A DNA stretch of 41,623 bases from JAUNBG01 sp964442735. Lineage in GTDB: Bacteria > Planctomycetota > Planctomycetia > Pirellulales > Thermoguttaceae. The DNA lies in contig CAYUAP010000031.1 in the NCBI GenBank assembly GCA_964442735.1, positions 1-41,623 on the forward strand, given 5' to 3'. Below, in pieces: positions 8,735 through 15,891 of the stretch. The stretch's first letter is position 1. Each line of letters begins with the position of its first letter. Position numbers and translations under genes: made by a program. Below the pieces are notes generated by a model. It worked only from the letters and a program-made list of their open reading frames with translations. It searched no databases and had not been told where the DNA came from.

Positions 8735-10084
8735 CTATCGTGGAGGTCGATTATTTCTTCTATTTCCCCCACCGTTTCCGCCGAGGGCCTGTCGCATTTC
8801 TTCCGGAGTAACGAGTCCATCGGCATTGAGGTCAAGTCGTCCGAAAAAGGCAATGGCGGCGGTATTGAGAGTGGGCGCGAATTCGCGTAATGATAACTGG
8901 CCATCACCATTGGAATCACGAAGAATAAACCATCGGGGAAGTCCCTTTAATTGTTCAGGAGGAACGGAAAATTCCCGACTAGGTGATCGACTCATATTAT
9001 CTAAAAGGCGTTCCACTTGATCGACGCTTTCTTCGTCACTATCCGAATGAAGAAGATCGGAAAAATTCTCATTTTTTTCGCTTTCACCAGTCTGGGGGCG
9101 CTGTTCTTTTGACGTAGGCCGATCTTTCGCAGATAATGGACGTATTTTAATATTACTCCCCGAGGGAAGAACGGGTTCTCTATTAACAGATTGAAGCGCC
9201 GATCGGAATATATTCCGATTTTTTGCGTATTTAGCCATATAATAAACCAGTTCGTCTTCATCGAGTTGGAAGTCACCGTTTAAATCGATATTTTGCGCTC
9301 CGGCTAGAGGTTTCCATTCCGACTGTTGGAGTATACCATCCAAGTTGGTATCGTATTTATGAATCAGATAACGACTGTATTTTCGAAGGGTTAAAGGAAC
9401 GTTTGACGTAATGGAATCTTTCTGACGTTCAATGGCTTTATAATAATATTCGTTTTCATCTTCCATTGTGAATTTTTTGTCTTCCAATGGATTTTCGAAA
9501 ACAGGAACGGTTCCCTGTTTCATCATTTCGAGAACGGCCTTGTTGAATTCTTCATGGGTCATATCGGGGGACTCTTCGGAGTTTGAATTCACAGAACCGT
9601 TGGAATTTTGTCGATCTTTATTTTCGCCTGAATTTTCACCCGATTCGGATTTTTTTTGCTCTTGAGAATTGGCAGAGGAATCGCTGCCCGGAGTACCGGA
9701 CGATTCCGGTTGGCTACTGAAATCGCCTGCCTGCCATTTAGCGAACATATCTGGCGGGGTATTTGCCTTAATCCGTGCCAAAATCTCCGGATTCGATTGG
9801 AGACGCGCAAACCGTTCTGCGGTCATGGGGCGACGTGTTCGTTGTCCCTGTCCGGACGACTGGCCCCACAGGCTCGAATTACCAAATGACAGTAACAGAA
9901 ATGTTATTATTATCCATAGGATATAAAATCGCCCCCATATTTTTAAGGGGATAACCAGGACGTTCCGTTTACTAGCCCGTACGTTACTTTTTAAATCGGT
10001 GTCTGGATACCGTCGATTCGGCGAAGATATTGGCTGGTTTGCCTTTATTGCGCCAAACATCGTTTGTGCTAAATTGTGGTTCAT
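8735..10084 (-). CDS. Exported or membrane-anchored EF-hand protein
   Basis: 449 residues from ATG 10084, chosen over the upstream ATG 10117 because AAAGGAG lies exactly 7 nt before it. A hydrophobic helix at about 53-68 (ILWIIITFLLLSFG) follows a long basic N-terminus, giving a late signal peptide or anchor. Four EF-hand calcium loops are readable: 245-256 (DTNLDGILQQSE), 267-278 (DLNGDFQLDEDE), 390-401 (DSNGDGQLSLRE) and 418-429 (DLNADGLVTPEE), each with acidic residues at positions 1 and 12. Residues about 120-185 and 300-370 are low-complexity Ser/Asn/Glu-rich linkers, and the C-terminus is Gly/Asn/Arg-rich. EF-hand secreted proteins of this style are frequent in Planctomycetota. Its role is unknown; calcium binding is inferred. 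Confidence 0.88.
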   Translation of the reverse strand: MNHNLAQTMFGAIKANQPISSPNRRYPDTDLKSNVRASKRNVLVIPLKIWGRFYILWIIITFLLLSFGNSSLWGQSSGQGQRTRRPMTAERFARLQSNPEILARIKANTPPDMFAKWQAGDFSSQPESSGTPGSDSSANSQEQKKSESGENSGENKDRQNSNGSVNSNSEESPDMTHEEFNKAVLEMMKQGTVPVFENPLEDKKFTMEDENEYYYKAIERQKDSITSNVPLTLRKYSRYLIHKYDTNLDGILQQSEWKPLAGAQNIDLNGDFQLDEDELVYYMAKYAKNRNIFRSALQSVNREPVLPSGSNIKIRPLSAKDRPTSKEQRPQTGESEKNENFSDLLHSDSDEESVDQVERLLDNMSRSPSREFSVPPEQLKGLPRWFILRDSNGDGQLSLREFAPTLNTAAIAFFGRLDLNADGLVTPEEMRQALGGNGGGNRRNNRPPR

Positions 10085-10852
10085 TCTCAAACTCCTTTTA
10101 AAGTCCGGAAGCGACAAACGTCTCTATTCCGGGAAAACAGATTCTACTTGTTTTTATTGAAAAAACAAGGTGGGTCTGTTAATTCTATGCCGATAGTTAA
10201 ATAACACCTGTTTAAATACCATATTTTCAGGAAAAAACGAACGGAAGATCGTCTTCCCTCAAGGTTTTTAAATCTTCCTGTTAAAATTTCCTATAAATAA
10301 TTATAACATGAATTAATGAAAATTTGAAGTCCTTTTTTACCCATCTTGCCATTTTACGAAGAAAAACTTTTCCTCCCGTTCGTTGACTGGTGATAAAACA
10401 GGAAAGATGTCATTACAAAACAAGGCCAAAAGAGGTCAGTTTTGTGAAAAAGGTGGTTAAACTTTACATTTTTTGGAATAGGAAAAACAGGCGAGACTCC
10501 TGTTTTGTTCCCCTGAATGAACTCCCAGATTAAAGAGTTCGTAACCACCAGCAACTTTTTAAAATACGAAAGAAAATAAAAAATTCGTGTAACATAATTA
10601 AAAATATTCACCTTAGGAACAAGTAATCTTCTTTTTTGTCGTGAAAAAGTTCTTTTTTACAGAATTGCTCTTTACTTGTTTCGTGAAAAAAGGCAAAATA
10701 TAAACGTTGAATATAATGAATGAACAACAATAGTGTGAAATGGTATTCAGTTTAAAGGTGAATTACACCCAAAATACACACAGGAAGCCGTCCGAAATCC
10801 GTCGGATAAACTAAAGTAAAACTATAATAATATTTTTAGGAGAAACAGGTAC
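10085..10852. other. Divergent intergenic region between the minus-strand block and skp
   Basis: 768 bp without a credible gene. It holds several hairpins: CTTGTTTTT/AAAAACAAG (10147-10169), GGAAGA-TCG-TCTTCC (10243-10257), repeat C1 (10415-10445) and AAAACAGG/CCTGTTTT (10484-10506), the last resembling one arm of repeat family B. Promoters for both flanking transcripts should lie here. A TATAAT at 10712-10717 precedes skp but has no matching -35, so I do not call it. Confidence 0.6.
10415..10445 (+). repeat. Repeat family C, copy C1 (small hairpin)
   Basis: CAAAAC-aa-GGCC-AAAAGA-GGTC-a-GTTTTG. The outer 6-bp stem and the inner 4-bp stem (one G-T wobble) are kept in copy C2 (15039-15067), where the inner 5' arm is GACT instead of GGCC but still pairs. 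About 15 bp upstream are also related between the two copies. This pattern supports a structured element, though two copies are few. Confidence 0.55.
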
Positions 10853-11545
10853 GTGAAAAAATTTTATCTGGTAATGACATTACTGATGGTGTCTTTTTTT
10901 AATATACATCAGAACGTTAATGCACAGGATCAGCCGTTATTAATTGGTATTCTTGATATACAATCCGTTATTGGCAAACATCCGTTGCTTGCCGATAATC
11001 TCCCCGTTATTCAAAAATCGGTTAAAGCCGACTTGATTGATTATAACAAGTTTAAAGTTGAATGTCAAAAGCAGGCCAACGAGTTAAAGCAACAATATAA
11101 ACTGGATTCCCCGGAATATGAAACGCATATGAAGGCCATTCAAGATCAACTATTACAGAGAGAAAAAGGACTTCAGGAAAAAGAGATAAAAATACGTACA
11201 GAGATAGCGAAGATTCAGTTTAAGGCCTTTTCCGATGTCAAAGCCATTATAGAGGAAGTAGCGCTCCAAAAGGGTATTCTAGCCGTTTTTATGTACAATA
11301 AAGTACAGAATAATACCGTATCGGCGGAGACACAATTTATTGAAGAGATGAAGAGCAATTTAGTTTTATGGTATCGTACCGAGTGTGATATAACCGCAGC
11401 GGTAACGGCGGCAATGGCGGCAAAATTGGGTTTACCGAAAACGCCGGAAGGCCAAGGAGCCTTGAATGGTATTTCCAGTCAACTCGGGGCTCCTGCCCCA
11501 CAGGGGCAAGGCGTTCAGCAGTTAATGCAGATTCCCAATCGTTAA
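10853..11545 (+). CDS. skp: Periplasmic chaperone of the Skp/OmpH family
   Basis: 230 residues from GTG 10853, with AGGAG about 10 nt upstream. A signal peptide spans residues 1-24 (cleavage about VNA/QD). The mature protein starts with the family strand IGILDIQSVIGKHP and continues with a long charged coiled coil (about 55-130), as expected for the tentacles of Skp/OmpH, which hold unfolded outer-membrane proteins in the periplasm. The C-terminus (190-230) is Gly/Pro/Gln-rich and longer than in E. coli Skp. The neighbouring lpxC, 32 bp downstream, supports an outer-membrane biogenesis operon. Confidence 0.9.
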   Translation: MKKFYLVMTLLMVSFFNIHQNVNAQDQPLLIGILDIQSVIGKHPLLADNLPVIQKSVKADLIDYNKFKVECQKQANELKQQYKLDSPEYETHMKAIQDQLLQREKGLQEKEIKIRTEIAKIQFKAFSDVKAIIEEVALQKGILAVFMYNKVQNNTVSAETQFIEEMKSNLVLWYRTECDITAAVTAAMAAKLGLPKTPEGQGALNGISSQLGAPAPQGQGVQQLMQIPNR

Positions 11546-11577
11546 TAGACTAACAGCAATAGAATGGATTCCTGTTA

Positions 11578-12453
11578 ATGCGTAAACAGCAGACTCTTGC
11601 CCGACCGGTGGTTTTGGAAGGATTTGGTTTTTGGAGTGGCCAGGACGTCCGGATGGAATTCCGGCCCTCTTCCGAAAATAATGGCTTAAGATTTTTTCGA
11701 ACCGATCTTGAGTATTCCACTCCCATTCCGGCCCTGATTCAATATCGAATCGATAAACCGCGACAAAGCAGTCTGGTTTATGATGGTATCCAGGTTGATA
11801 TGATCGAACATGTTATGGCCGCACTGTACGGTTTGCATATCGATAATTGCGATATTATGATTAACGGTGCGGAAATGCCGGGGTTCGATGGTTCCAGTCG
11901 TCCGTTTTTCGAGGTTTTAAGAGGGGCCGGCTGTATTGTTCAAAATGAAATACGCCCCTATCGGATTATTAAATCACGAAAGAGATTCGGTTCAGGCGAT
12001 ACGTATATTGAAGTCCAGCCTTCCCGGGAGAATATTCTTTTATTTGGATATTCACTTATTTACGACGATATTTGTGGAGAAGGAATGAAGAGTTGTCATC
12101 CCATTGGAAATCAGACCTATTTCCTGCCGTTAACATCGGAAACGTTTGAAAAAGAAATTGTATCGGCACGAACCTATCTAATGTTTCAAGAGGCACAATA
12201 TCTTTTGGATCATGGTCTCTGTCAACGTGTTCAGGCGCGAGACGTTCTTGTTTTCGATCAGGAAGGGCCCATCGACAACACACTTCGATACGAAAATGAA
12301 TGTGCGCGTCATAAAATATTGGATATGGTTGGTGATTTTGCGTTGGCAGGTTGTGATTGGGTTGGTGAATTTCATGCGCATCGGACAGGGCATCATCATA
12401 ACGCCGAAACGATAAAAGAACTTCTGATATCGACAGATTTACAAATGAATTAA
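11578..12453 (+). CDS. lpxC: UDP-3-O-acyl-N-acetylglucosamine deacetylase (LpxC)
   Basis: 291 residues, near the usual 300. It deacetylates UDP-3-O-acyl-GlcNAc, the committed step of lipid A synthesis, in the cytosol. The zinc ligands are visible as His78 (MIEHVMAALYGL), His245 and Asp249 (ARHKILDMVGD), and the catalytic His272 lies in HRTGHHHN, 23 residues after the Asp as in E. coli. Glu77 precedes His78 as the general base. NGAEMPGFDGSSRPF matches the conserved substrate-passage segment. The Shine-Dalgarno is weak. It is 12 bp ahead of the Gfo/Idh gene and 32 bp after skp, in one probable operon. A complete set of metal ligands indicates a working enzyme. Confidence 0.96.
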   Translation: MRKQQTLARPVVLEGFGFWSGQDVRMEFRPSSENNGLRFFRTDLEYSTPIPALIQYRIDKPRQSSLVYDGIQVDMIEHVMAALYGLHIDNCDIMINGAEMPGFDGSSRPFFEVLRGAGCIVQNEIRPYRIIKSRKRFGSGDTYIEVQPSRENILLFGYSLIYDDICGEGMKSCHPIGNQTYFLPLTSETFEKEIVSARTYLMFQEAQYLLDHGLCQRVQARDVLVFDQEGPIDNTLRYENECARHKILDMVGDFALAGCDWVGEFHAHRTGHHHNAETIKELLISTDLQMN

Positions 12454-12465
12454 ATAGAGGCAGCA

Positions 12466-13467
12466 TTGGATAAAATCAAACTAGGAATTATAGGAGCAGG
12501 TCGGCTTGGTGGATTTCATGCGGATAAAGGAGCGATCCATCCGGAGGTCATATTGACCGGAATTTACGATCCCTGTCAAATGAGTAGGGAACGTGTAGCA
12601 CAAAAACATGGAGTACCGGCTTTTGCCGATCTGGATTCGTTGTTATCCCTTGTGGATGCGGTAGTTATTGCGGCACCGTCATTAAAGCATTACGAACTTG
12701 GCATGAAATGTCTCGAAGACTCCAAACATGTTTTAATGGAAAAGCCTCTGGCTACAATACCGTGGCAGGCGAAAGAACTTCGAAACACAGCCAACAGGAA
12801 GAATTTGGTTCTTCATACAGGACATGTCGAGCAGTATAATCCGGTTTGGCAGGCGGCACAGCCTTTTTTAAAAACGATTATGGGACGAGAATCCCCCTGT
12901 TTTCTTGAGACACGACGGACCTCCTGTTTCCCGTTTCGATGTCTGGATGTTAATGTTGTTCTGGATATAATGATTCACGACCTCGGACTGATTCTGGAAC
13001 TATTGGGAACTTCCGCGATCATTGCACATAAAGGGCAGGCGTTTACTCAAATGGGTGGATTGGAAGATATCGCAATGGGATCTCTCTCTTTTGCCAACGG
13101 GACAAATGCAAATCTATACGCTTCGCGCGTCGAACTGGAACCGTCCCGAAAAATGCGTATTGTTACTTCATACGATATTCTGGAACTAGATTTTCAGACA
13201 AGACACCTTCGATACATTGTGGCGGATGATGAAATTCAACGTTTGAATCTTTCGAAAAAAGAGGAATTATCAATTTTCGGCGTACCCAATCCTGTCGAAT
13301 TCGCAAAAGAGCATCATCTCGTTACCGAAATGACCTGTGATTCAGTTGATGCTTTGTCATTGGAGATGGATGATTTTTGTCAATCAATATTAAACCATAA
13401 ACCAAGTCGTGTTCCGATTGATATTGCTGTAAACGCTGTTGACCTTGCCTGCTCTTTTCTTCAATAG
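12466..13467 (+). CDS. Gfo/Idh/MocA-family NAD(P)-dependent oxidoreductase
   Basis: 333 residues from TTG 12466, with AGAGG five nt upstream and no better start nearby. The Rossmann fold opens with KLGIIGAGRLGGFHA (residues 5-19), followed by the family motifs EKPLA (about residue 92) and HTGHVEQYNP (about 118). The C-terminal part matches the alpha/beta domain of the family. Its place after lpxC suggests a sugar-nucleotide dehydrogenase for lipid A. GnnA, which oxidises UDP-GlcNAc at C3 before amination by GnnB, is the closest precedent of this fold in lipid A synthesis. No GnnB-like aminotransferase lies in the window, so that role stays a hypothesis. Confidence 0.9.
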   Translation: MDKIKLGIIGAGRLGGFHADKGAIHPEVILTGIYDPCQMSRERVAQKHGVPAFADLDSLLSLVDAVVIAAPSLKHYELGMKCLEDSKHVLMEKPLATIPWQAKELRNTANRKNLVLHTGHVEQYNPVWQAAQPFLKTIMGRESPCFLETRRTSCFPFRCLDVNVVLDIMIHDLGLILELLGTSAIIAHKGQAFTQMGGLEDIAMGSLSFANGTNANLYASRVELEPSRKMRIVTSYDILELDFQTRHLRYIVADDEIQRLNLSKKEELSIFGVPNPVEFAKEHHLVTEMTCDSVDALSLEMDDFCQSILNHKPSRVPIDIAVNAVDLACSFLQ

Positions 13468-13614
13468 AAGGGAGTGTATCTTTGAAAACGGGTAGTTCCC
13501 CGAACTTTCCGGGAACACCTGTGTTCCTTCTGTACTCCCTAATACAAGAACCGTATATTGAAGGGATTTCTGTTCTGTTTTTTATGCGAGTATAAAAATA
13601 CCGTGAAAAATAAC

Positions 13615-13942
13615 CCAAAATGGTAACCATTCACGAACGATTTTGGAACCACGGATAAACACAGATATAATGTACAACGTTATCAATTCGGTCTTTCCTG
13701 GAAGCGCGGACGTCTCGTCCGTATCTTTCAAAACAGGCGTCTCGCCTGTTTTGAAAAATAGACTTTTATAACACACTTGAGTATCGTTTGCCGTAAAATA
13801 CAATATTTTACAATAACAAACTAAACATTATATCTATATAATAAATAATTTTATCATAAAAAAGTTTTTGCCAAAAAACTGTCTGTGAAAATCAGCGTTA
13901 TCTGTGATTTCACTTTATATCTGTGAATGGTTACCCAAAATG
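13615..13942 (+). repeat. Repeat family A, copy A2 with 8-bp target duplication, carrying copy B2 inside
   Basis: The element runs from GTAACCATTCACG (13623) to GTGAATGGTTAC (ending 13934), with long imperfect terminal inverted repeats. It is flanked on both sides by CCAAAATG (13615-13622 and 13935-13942), a perfect 8-bp direct repeat. GTAA termini plus 8-bp duplications are the known hallmarks of IS66-family ends; the element has no transposase, so it is MITE-like. Between CAGATA and TGCCGTAAAATA it is interrupted by a family B element (13668-13784), so B inserted after A. Confidence 0.88.
13668..13784 (+). repeat. Repeat family B, copy B2 (nested in A2)
   Basis: Contains GCGGACG-TCT-CGTCCGT and the perfect 10-bp hairpin AAAACAGGCG-TCT-CGCCTGTTTT, bounded by CGTTAT and TTATAAC. 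It breaks the family A sequence exactly where the other A copies read straight through. Boundaries are good to a few bases. Confidence 0.78.
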
Positions 13943-14131
13943 AAAGTTACTCCCGAAAAGGGTAATACAAAGAATACCGATTTTGCCAGTTATCGTACTT
14001 GTCTGTGGAAATAAAAACGTCTTTATATACATATTAGGTCAGGCAGATGGATCGACTGTTTGACGTTACAGATAAAAACAATGTTTTTTATTATTATTTT
14101 TCAAAAATTGATGGTTCCGGGAAAATAAGGC

Positions 14132-14159
14132 TTGACAAATAAAATAATATCTATATAAT
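14132..14159 (+). promoter_or_regulatory. Sigma70-type promoter upstream of the first Flp prepilin
   Basis: TTGACA (14132-14137), 16-bp spacer, TATAAT (14154-14159): both hexamers match the consensus. Transcription would start near 14166. That is just at the GTG 14168 of the long reading frame and about 200 nt before the ATG 14369 that gives a standard Flp prepilin. Confidence 0.72.
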
Positions 14160-14368
14160 ATAAATATGTGAATCTATTGATTAAGGATAATATTTTTATA
14201 AAATCCAATTTTATTTGTACTATTGGGTGTGTAATATTGTCTATATTTTATGTCAATGGGTTTATATTAGCAGTTTTGGATACATTATTATTAGCATTAT
14301 TAGCTATTTTAATAATTGATATTAAAAATTTAAAGGTTATAGGAATCGTGTTGTTATTAGAATATATA

Positions 14369-14530
14369 ATGAATAAAATTGTTCGATTCCATCGTAATCA
14401 AAAAGGGATGCAAACACTTGAGGTTTTGATAATCGTTGCTTTGTCAGCCATTGTTGCCGTAGCAATTTATGGGTTAGGAAAATATATATTAGATTTTGCA
14501 TGGGAATGTATGACAGGAGTGATTAAATAA
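14369..14530 (+). CDS. Flp-type prepilin 1 (possible N-terminal extension from 14168)
   Basis: From ATG 14369 it encodes 53 residues: a basic leader, the prepilin site G/MQTLEV and a hydrophobic helix (about 20-40). Cleavage after Gly puts Glu at +5, the residue type IV pilins use for assembly. The same frame is open back to GTG 14168, adding 67 mostly hydrophobic residues with two possible membrane helices. No Shine-Dalgarno is clear for either start. The promoter at 14132-14159 places the transcript start at about 14166, so the extension would be leaderless if translated. I favour the short form. It is the first of three tandem prepilins and should be processed by the A24 peptidase at 36315-36980. 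Confidence 0.72.
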   Translation: MNKIVRFHRNQKGMQTLEVLIIVALSAIVAVAIYGLGKYILDFAWECMTGVIK

Positions 14531-14725
14531 AATAGTTGTTTTGTATACTTTAGCTAAAAAAGAAATATCTGTCGTTACAGGTATTTGCGTTCAAAGCGGG
14601 GATTTAATTCAAAATGAATCATTAAAGGCATTATATTGACAGCCGGAAAATCGAAATTTTATCTGCTTTGATTAATAGGGCGAACATTTTTGTTCATAAA
14701 ATATTTTTTTAGAAGAGGTTGTGCT

Positions 14726-14923
14726 ATGAAAAATAAAAGAATGCGTCGTTGGGGGTTGGGAACTGTTGAAGTTGTTCTGATTATTGCGTTGGCGGCTATC
14801 GTTGGTATGGCCATTTATGGGTTAGGCAAATATGCGCAAAGTTGGTCTTCGGATAAATTGGAAACAGTAGCTGGTTCCGAAAATTATACGGATCCAACTT
14901 ATTCAAAAAAAACATGTCCCTAA
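14726..14923 (+). CDS. Flp-type prepilin 2
   Basis: 65 residues from ATG 14726, with AGAGG 7 nt upstream; the frame extends back to 14690 without a ribosome site. The leader is short and basic (MKNKRMRRWG). Cleavage after Gly10 gives LGTVEVVLIIALAAIV with Glu at +5, followed by a single hydrophobic helix and a 30-residue polar tail ending KKTCP. The helix is almost the same as in prepilin 3. A TTGACA at 14636-14641 lies upstream, but no good -10 follows, so its promoter is uncertain. It would be polymerised by the Tad machine encoded downstream. Confidence 0.85.
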   Translation: MKNKRMRRWGLGTVEVVLIIALAAIVGMAIYGLGKYAQSWSSDKLETVAGSENYTDPTYSKKTCP

Positions 14924-15038
14924 TAATAATCATACCTGCCATATATATTAGTGTTTTTCGATAGAGAGTATGTCTTCTGAATACCAGAAAATTCCTGTTG
15001 TTTGTAGTTTGGTTGTTAAATTAGGAAATTTATCATCA

Positions 15039-15067
15039 CAAAACATGACTAAAAGAGGTCTGTTTTG
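15039..15067 (+). repeat. Repeat family C, copy C2 (small hairpin)
   Basis: CAAAAC-at-GACT-AAAAGA-GGTC-t-GTTTTG, the second copy of the hairpin seen at 10415-10445. The changes in the inner stem keep the pairing through A-T and G-T pairs. Confidence 0.55.
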
Positions 15068-15123
15068 AGGAGAGATGGATGGAACGTTCGCATTGCCAGT
15101 CCATCTGTCAAAAAAACAGATTG

Positions 15124-15242
15124 ATACTTTAGAACGTTATAAATACGGCATTTCCCGGGAGTACGGACGTCTCGTTCGTATCCTCCAAAACGGGTATCTC
15201 GCCTGTTTTGAAAAATAGACTTTTATAACGACCTTGAGTATA
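15124..15242 (+). repeat. Repeat family B, copy B3
   Basis: Same orientation as B2. It contains ACGGACG-TCT-CGTTCGT and a decayed second hairpin (AAAACGGGTATCTCGCCTGTTTT), with ends ATACT...CGTTATAAA and TTTTATAACG...GAGTAT. The damaged second stem suggests an older copy. Confidence 0.75.
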
Positions 15243-15410
15243 TTATACATTCTGAGAACAGGAAGAAAATATTTGGAAGACATGTTTGTCATTTACAGAT
15301 TATTTATACAATAGATTCTATTATTTTTTACTCAAATAACAAACCTTTATTTTTTGGTGAAATGATGGGGATTTTGTATTTTCTGAAAAATAAATGTCGG
15401 TTGTGATCTA

Positions 15411-15439
15411 TTGATATATCATTAATATTGGATTATTAT
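15411..15439 (+). promoter_or_regulatory. Sigma70-type promoter of Flp prepilin 3
   Basis: TTGATA (15411-15416), 17-bp spacer, TATTAT (15434-15439), each one base off consensus with the optimal spacing. The predicted start, about 15446, falls directly before the stem-loop at 15448-15472. Confidence 0.62.
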
Positions 15440-15447
15440 TTCTATTG

Positions 15448-15472
15448 CAGGACGAACTTCAGTTTCGTCCTG
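15448..15472 (+). promoter_or_regulatory. 5'-terminal stem-loop of the prepilin 3 transcript
   Basis: A perfect 9-bp stem, CAGGACGAA (15448-15456) with TTCGTCCTG (15464-15472), around a 7-nt loop, followed by TTTCTATT. No gene ends just upstream, so it is a poor candidate for a terminator. With the promoter at 15411-15439 it would lie at the very 5' end of the mRNA, where such hairpins are known to protect transcripts from decay in other bacteria. Confidence 0.55.
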
Positions 15473-15530
15473 TTTCTATTAATCAGATAACATTTTAGTT
15501 CAGCAATTGAATTTTCTAAAGATGTATATT

Positions 15531-15713
15531 ATGAAAAAGGTAAAAAAGCGTTGTTCTGGAATGGCAACAATTGAAGTTGTTCTGATTATTGCGTTGGCGG
15601 CTATTGTTGCAGTTGCTGTTGGGGGGTTCTATAAATTCGTTTATGAATGGTCGAGTGTACAGATTCAGGTAATAACCGGAGATCAGGCGACAATTGATGA
15701 AGGTCAGTTATAA
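15531..15713 (+). CDS. Flp-type prepilin 3
   Basis: 60 residues from ATG 15531; the frame is open from TTG 15507, and another ATG at 15522 sits too close to its own TAAAG. A basic leader (MKKVKKRCSG) is followed by the site G/MATIEVV, with Glu at +5 and a hydrophobic helix IALAAIVAVAVGG. The 24-residue tail is polar and acidic at the end. Its own promoter and 5' hairpin suggest strong, separate expression, as is common for major pilins. It differs from prepilin 2 mainly in the tail, so the two may form distinct filaments or one mixed filament. Confidence 0.85.
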   Translation: MKKVKKRCSGMATIEVVLIIALAAIVAVAVGGFYKFVYEWSSVQIQVITGDQATIDEGQL

Positions 15714-15891
15714 ATTCGAACCCATAAAGTCCAAACGAATTTTTATGGTAGTTCCATGTTTCTTTCGAAAAATATATTTGGAGGAAATATTCTCAATAGT
15801 ACAACAATGTAGAATTTAGAGATTTTTATATTGCCGAAACAAATAGAGATATCTGTGTTTTAATTTTATTTTTTCTTTGGTAAATGATATT

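Larger units (their letters stand above)
14924..15410. other. Repeat-rich intergenic region between prepilins 2 and 3
   Basis: Nearly 500 bp with no credible gene. It contains repeat C2 (15039-15067) and repeat B3 (15124-15242), then AT-rich DNA leading into the promoter at 15411. The separation suggests prepilin 3 has its own transcript. Confidence 0.6.

Noticed and set aside
13943..14020. Short frame MKVTPEKGNTKNTDFASYR... just after element A2
   Set aside because: Only 24 codons, no ribosome site, and it starts in the target duplication of the element.
14636..14665. Promoter for prepilin 2 with a perfect TTGACA
   Set aside because: No acceptable -10 hexamer at 16-18 bp spacing.
15711..15748. 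AAATTCG/CGAATTT inverted repeat after prepilin 3, followed by T residues
   Set aside because: Loop of 17 nt and a weak AT-rich stem; too poor to call a terminator.
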